Positions 61,827 to 64,000 of a stretch of DNA of 64,000 nt are shown piece after piece. Numbering within the stretch: the first letter of the stretch is position 1; the number at the start of each line of letters is the position of its first letter. The notes beneath the pieces are model-generated. The model saw only the letters and a program-made list of their open reading frames with translations, was not told the origin of the DNA and ran no database searches. The stretch is from Geitlerinema sp. PCC 7407 (GTDB taxonomy: Bacteria; Cyanobacteriota; Cyanobacteriia; PCC-7407). The translations under genes were made by a program, and so were the position numbers. Location: the NCBI RefSeq assembly GCF_000317045.1, contig NC_019703.1, forward strand, positions 4,596,934 to 4,660,933, given 5' to 3'.

Positions 61827-64000
61827 CTAGGAAGCCGCCTCCTCTAGCGCCTCCACAGGCTGGGGCGGGTGTTTTTTGAGCACCTGCTGGAGGTAGTGGC
61901 CCGTGTGGGAGCGCGGGTTGGCTGCCACCTCCTCCGGAGGCCCCTGGGCGATGATTTCGCCGCCGCGATCGCCCCCTTCTGGCCCCAGATCCACGATCCA
62001 GTCGGCGCAGCGAATCACATCCAGATTGTGCTCGATCATCAGCACCGAATTTCCCTTGTCCACCAAGCGCTGCACCACGTCCAGCAGCTTGTGCACGTCA
62101 TAAAACGACAGGCCCGTCGTCGGCTCATCAATCAGGTACAGCGTTTTGCCGGTGGCGCGGCGCGATAGCTCCGTGGCCAGCTTCACCCGCTGCGCCTCGC
62201 CCCCGGACAGGGTGGGGGCCGTTTGGCCGAGCTGCACATAGCCGAGGCCCACATCCACCAGAGTTTGGAGGCGGTTGGCCGCCTGGGGAATGTTCTTGAA
62301 CAGTTCCAGGGCTTCCTCCACCGTCATTTGCAGCACATCGGCGATGGACTTGCCCTTGTACTTCACCTGGAGGGTTTCCCGGTTGTAGCGCGCGCCCTTG
62401 CAAATCTCGCACTGCACATACACATCCGGCAGGAAATTCATTTCGATGACGTTCACCCCCTGGCCGCCGCAGGCCTCGCAGCGCCCGCCCTTGACATTGA
62501 AGGAAAACTGCCCCGGTTTGTAGCCCCGGGCTTTGGCCTCGACGGTCTCTGCAAACAGCGATCGGATCACGTCAAACACGCCCGTGTAGGTCGCGGGGTT
62601 CGATCGCGGCGTGCGGCCAATGGGCGACTGGTCGATCACGATGGCCTTGTCCAAGGCCTTGAGACCCTTCACATCGTCCAGCTCTTTGGGAAAAGGGGTC
62701 TTGTGGCCGAAGTGGTGCTGCAAAGAGGGGTACAGCAGCTCATTGATCAGCGTGGATTTGCCAGAGCCCGATACCCCCGTCACGCAGACAAATTTACCCA
62801 GGGGGATCTCCACGTCAATGTGGCGCAGATTGTTGCGGTGGGCGTTCTGGAGCAGGAGCGATCGCCCGTTGCCAGCCCGGCGCTCTCCTGGCGTGGCGAT
62901 CGCCCGTCGCCCCGACAGATAGGCTCCCGTCAGGGAGTCCGGCGCGTCCTTAAGGGCTTGCAAGTCCCCCTGGGCCACGATGCGGCCCCCGTGAATCCCC
63001 GCCCCTGGCCCAATGTCCACCAGGTGATCGGCGGCGCAGATGGTGTCTTCGTCGTGCTCCACCACGATCAGGGTGTTGCCCAGGTCCCGCAGCTTGATCA
63101 GAGTGCTCAGCAGGCGATCGTTATCGCGCTGGTGCAGACCAATGCTCGGCTCATCCAGCACATAGAGCACCCCCGTCAGGCCCGCGCCGATCTGGGTGGC
63201 CAGTCGGATTCGCTGGGCCTCGCCCCCAGAGAGCGTCATGGCCGTCCGGTCCAGGGTCAGATAGTCCAGGCCCACATCCAGCAAAAACTGGAGTCGCGCC
63301 TTGATTTCCCGCAGCACCAAGTCCCCGATCTGGGCCTGACGGGGCGTGAGGTTCAGGTGGTTGACCCGGGTCAGGCACTCGCGAATGGAGACGCTGGTCA
63401 GCTCGGTAATGCGGTACTGTCCCATGCGCACGGCCAGGGACTCCGGCCGCAGGCGCTGACCCTGACACACTTCGCAGGCCTGGTCTACCAGGTACTGCTC
63501 CAGCTTCTGCTTGTACATCTCCGAGGTGCTCTCGCTGTACTGGCGCTGGAGGATGGGAATCACGCCTTCGTAGCGGCGCTCGTAGCCCTTCTTTTCGCGG
63601 TAGCGGGAGTCGGTTTCGATCCAGATGGGCTCCTCGGTGCCGTGGAGGAGGGTGTGCTGCTGCTCGGGGGTGAGCTGGTTCCAGGGCGTCTGGATGTCGA
63701 AGCCCAGGGCCTGGCCGACGCTGTAGAGCAGCGAGAAATAGTAGGTGTTGTCTTTCTCGGACCAGGGGGCGATCGCCGCGTAGACCGGCAGCTTGGGGTC
63801 CGGCACGATCAGATCGGGCGAAAACCGCTTCAGAGAGCCCAGACCGTGGCAGTTGGGGCAGGCGCCGTAGGGCGAGTTAAAAGAAAAGAGCCGGGGCGAG
63901 AGCTCCTCCATCACTGCGCCGTGCTCCGGGCAGGCGAAGTTTTCCGAAAAGACCAGCTCCTTGGGTAGGGGGGCATAGGTGCCGCCCGCCTCGGCAGCCA
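61827..64000 (-). CDS. uvrA: Excinuclease ABC subunit A (partial, start beyond the window)
   Basis: The last ~724 residues are seen; the frame is open to the right edge. UvrA finds bulky lesions for nucleotide excision repair. Visible: the zinc-finger parts CPEHG and CPNCHGLGSL, the insertion domain, ABC signature LSGGEAQRIRLATQIGAGLTG with Walker B VLYVLDEPSIGLHQRD, the second Walker A GVSGSGKSTL, the C-terminal zinc finger CEACGGQGV...CEICKG, and LSGGEAQRVKLATELSRR with LIDEPTTGL. The N-terminal ATPase lobe is outside the window. Confidence 0.97.
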   Translation of the reverse strand, partial: AAEAGGTYAPLPKELVFSENFACPEHGAVMEELSPRLFSFNSPYGACPNCHGLGSLKRFSPDLIVPDPKLPVYAAIAPWSEKDNTYYFSLLYSVGQALGFDIQTPWNQLTPEQQHTLLHGTEEPIWIETDSRYREKKGYERRYEGVIPILQRQYSESTSEMYKQKLEQYLVDQACEVCQGQRLRPESLAVRMGQYRITELTSVSIRECLTRVNHLNLTPRQAQIGDLVLREIKARLQFLLDVGLDYLTLDRTAMTLSGGEAQRIRLATQIGAGLTGVLYVLDEPSIGLHQRDNDRLLSTLIKLRDLGNTLIVVEHDEDTICAADHLVDIGPGAGIHGGRIVAQGDLQALKDAPDSLTGAYLSGRRAIATPGERRAGNGRSLLLQNAHRNNLRHIDVEIPLGKFVCVTGVSGSGKSTLINELLYPSLQHHFGHKTPFPKELDDVKGLKALDKAIVIDQSPIGRTPRSNPATYTGVFDVIRSLFAETVEAKARGYKPGQFSFNVKGGRCEACGGQGVNVIEMNFLPDVYVQCEICKGARYNRETLQVKYKGKSIADVLQMTVEEALELFKNIPQAANRLQTLVDVGLGYVQLGQTAPTLSGGEAQRVKLATELSRRATGKTLYLIDEPTTGLSFYDVHKLLDVVQRLVDKGNSVLMIEHNLDVIRCADWIVDLGPEGGDRGGEIIAQGPPEEVAANPRSHTGHYLQQVLKKHPPQPVEALEEAAS

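Noticed and set aside
62223-63968. Plus-strand open frame of 581 codons opposite uvrA
   Set aside because: Antisense to strongly conserved UvrA; no start signal or domain seen.
1-64000. CRISPR arrays, transposases, phage genes, tRNA or rRNA genes
   Set aside because: I saw no spaced repeats, transposase motifs, phage proteins, or tRNA T-arm signals apart from the tmRNA.

Overview
The window is a chromosomal segment of a cyanobacterium with fairly high GC content. Evidence: the octamer GCGATCGC (HIP1) occurs every few hundred bases. The genes include a Form IB Rubisco operon (rbcL-rbcX-rbcS), a Rubisco activase with a RbcS-like tail, the photosystem II peptide Psb30, the chlorophyll enzymes ChlB and ChlM, an NblS/Hik33-type kinase, cyanobacterial DUF1816 and DUF2808 proteins, and a tmRNA whose tag starts ANNIVPFA. 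A beta-cyanobacterium of the Leptolyngbya/Geitlerinema kind fits, but I cannot fix the genus. I see no prophage, insertion sequence, CRISPR array, tRNA or rRNA. The gene content is mostly core genome, densely packed, often convergent with overlapping stop codons.

Layout. 1-8.5 kb: 3' end of a group 1/2 sigma factor, a GNAT acetyltransferase, two small proteins, a K+ channel with RCK domains, a TPR protein, a PEBP-family lipoprotein, an amidohydrolase and a CocE-type hydrolase. 8.5-12.4 kb: a polysaccharide and partner-switching neighbourhood (WcaI-like glycosyltransferase, acylphosphatase, RsbW-like kinase, and a STAS domain fused to a sugar-phosphate transferase). 12.4-20 kb: a SPOR-like secreted protein, trpD, two tandem retropepsin-like proteins, carA, a free STAS protein, Mini-RNase III, an RlmB-type methyltransferase with a long basic tail, and a DUF1816 protein. 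20-30 kb: two alpha/beta hydrolases, gatA, a flavoprotein lacking the disulfide centre, convergent dut/dcd, a CobO-like protein without a P-loop, rph and chlB.

30-38 kb: a Cys/His-rich protein, a coiled-coil protein, the SRP RNA, then (minus strand) rbcL-rbcX-rbcS, an intrinsic terminator and rca. A 1 kb AT-rich region upstream of rbcL carries repeats and hairpins; a free seven-bladed propeller gene lies beyond it. 38-47 kb: purE/nagA (divergent), chlM, two paralogous membrane proteins (one ending in a bL12-like domain), panB, a DUF2808-T2SF-HTH gene set and two half-size GDT1 transporters. 47-64 kb: psb30, a GAF-GAF-PAS cyclase, a zinc-ribbon protein, nblS, map, ssrA, a pentapeptide protein, a DUF362 protein, an SLH protein, a thioesterase, a flavin monooxygenase, two unknown membrane proteins and a partial uvrA.

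The functional themes are carbon fixation (rbcLXS and rca), chlorophyll synthesis (chlB, chlM), light and stress signalling (nblS, cyclase), nucleotide metabolism (carA, purE, dut, dcd), and surface polysaccharide under possible partner-switch control. The best candidates for undescribed biology are the STAS-sugar-transferase with its neighbouring kinase, the flavoprotein and the CobO homologue that each lost catalytic motifs, the membrane protein with a bL12-like domain, and the upstream architecture of the Rubisco operon.
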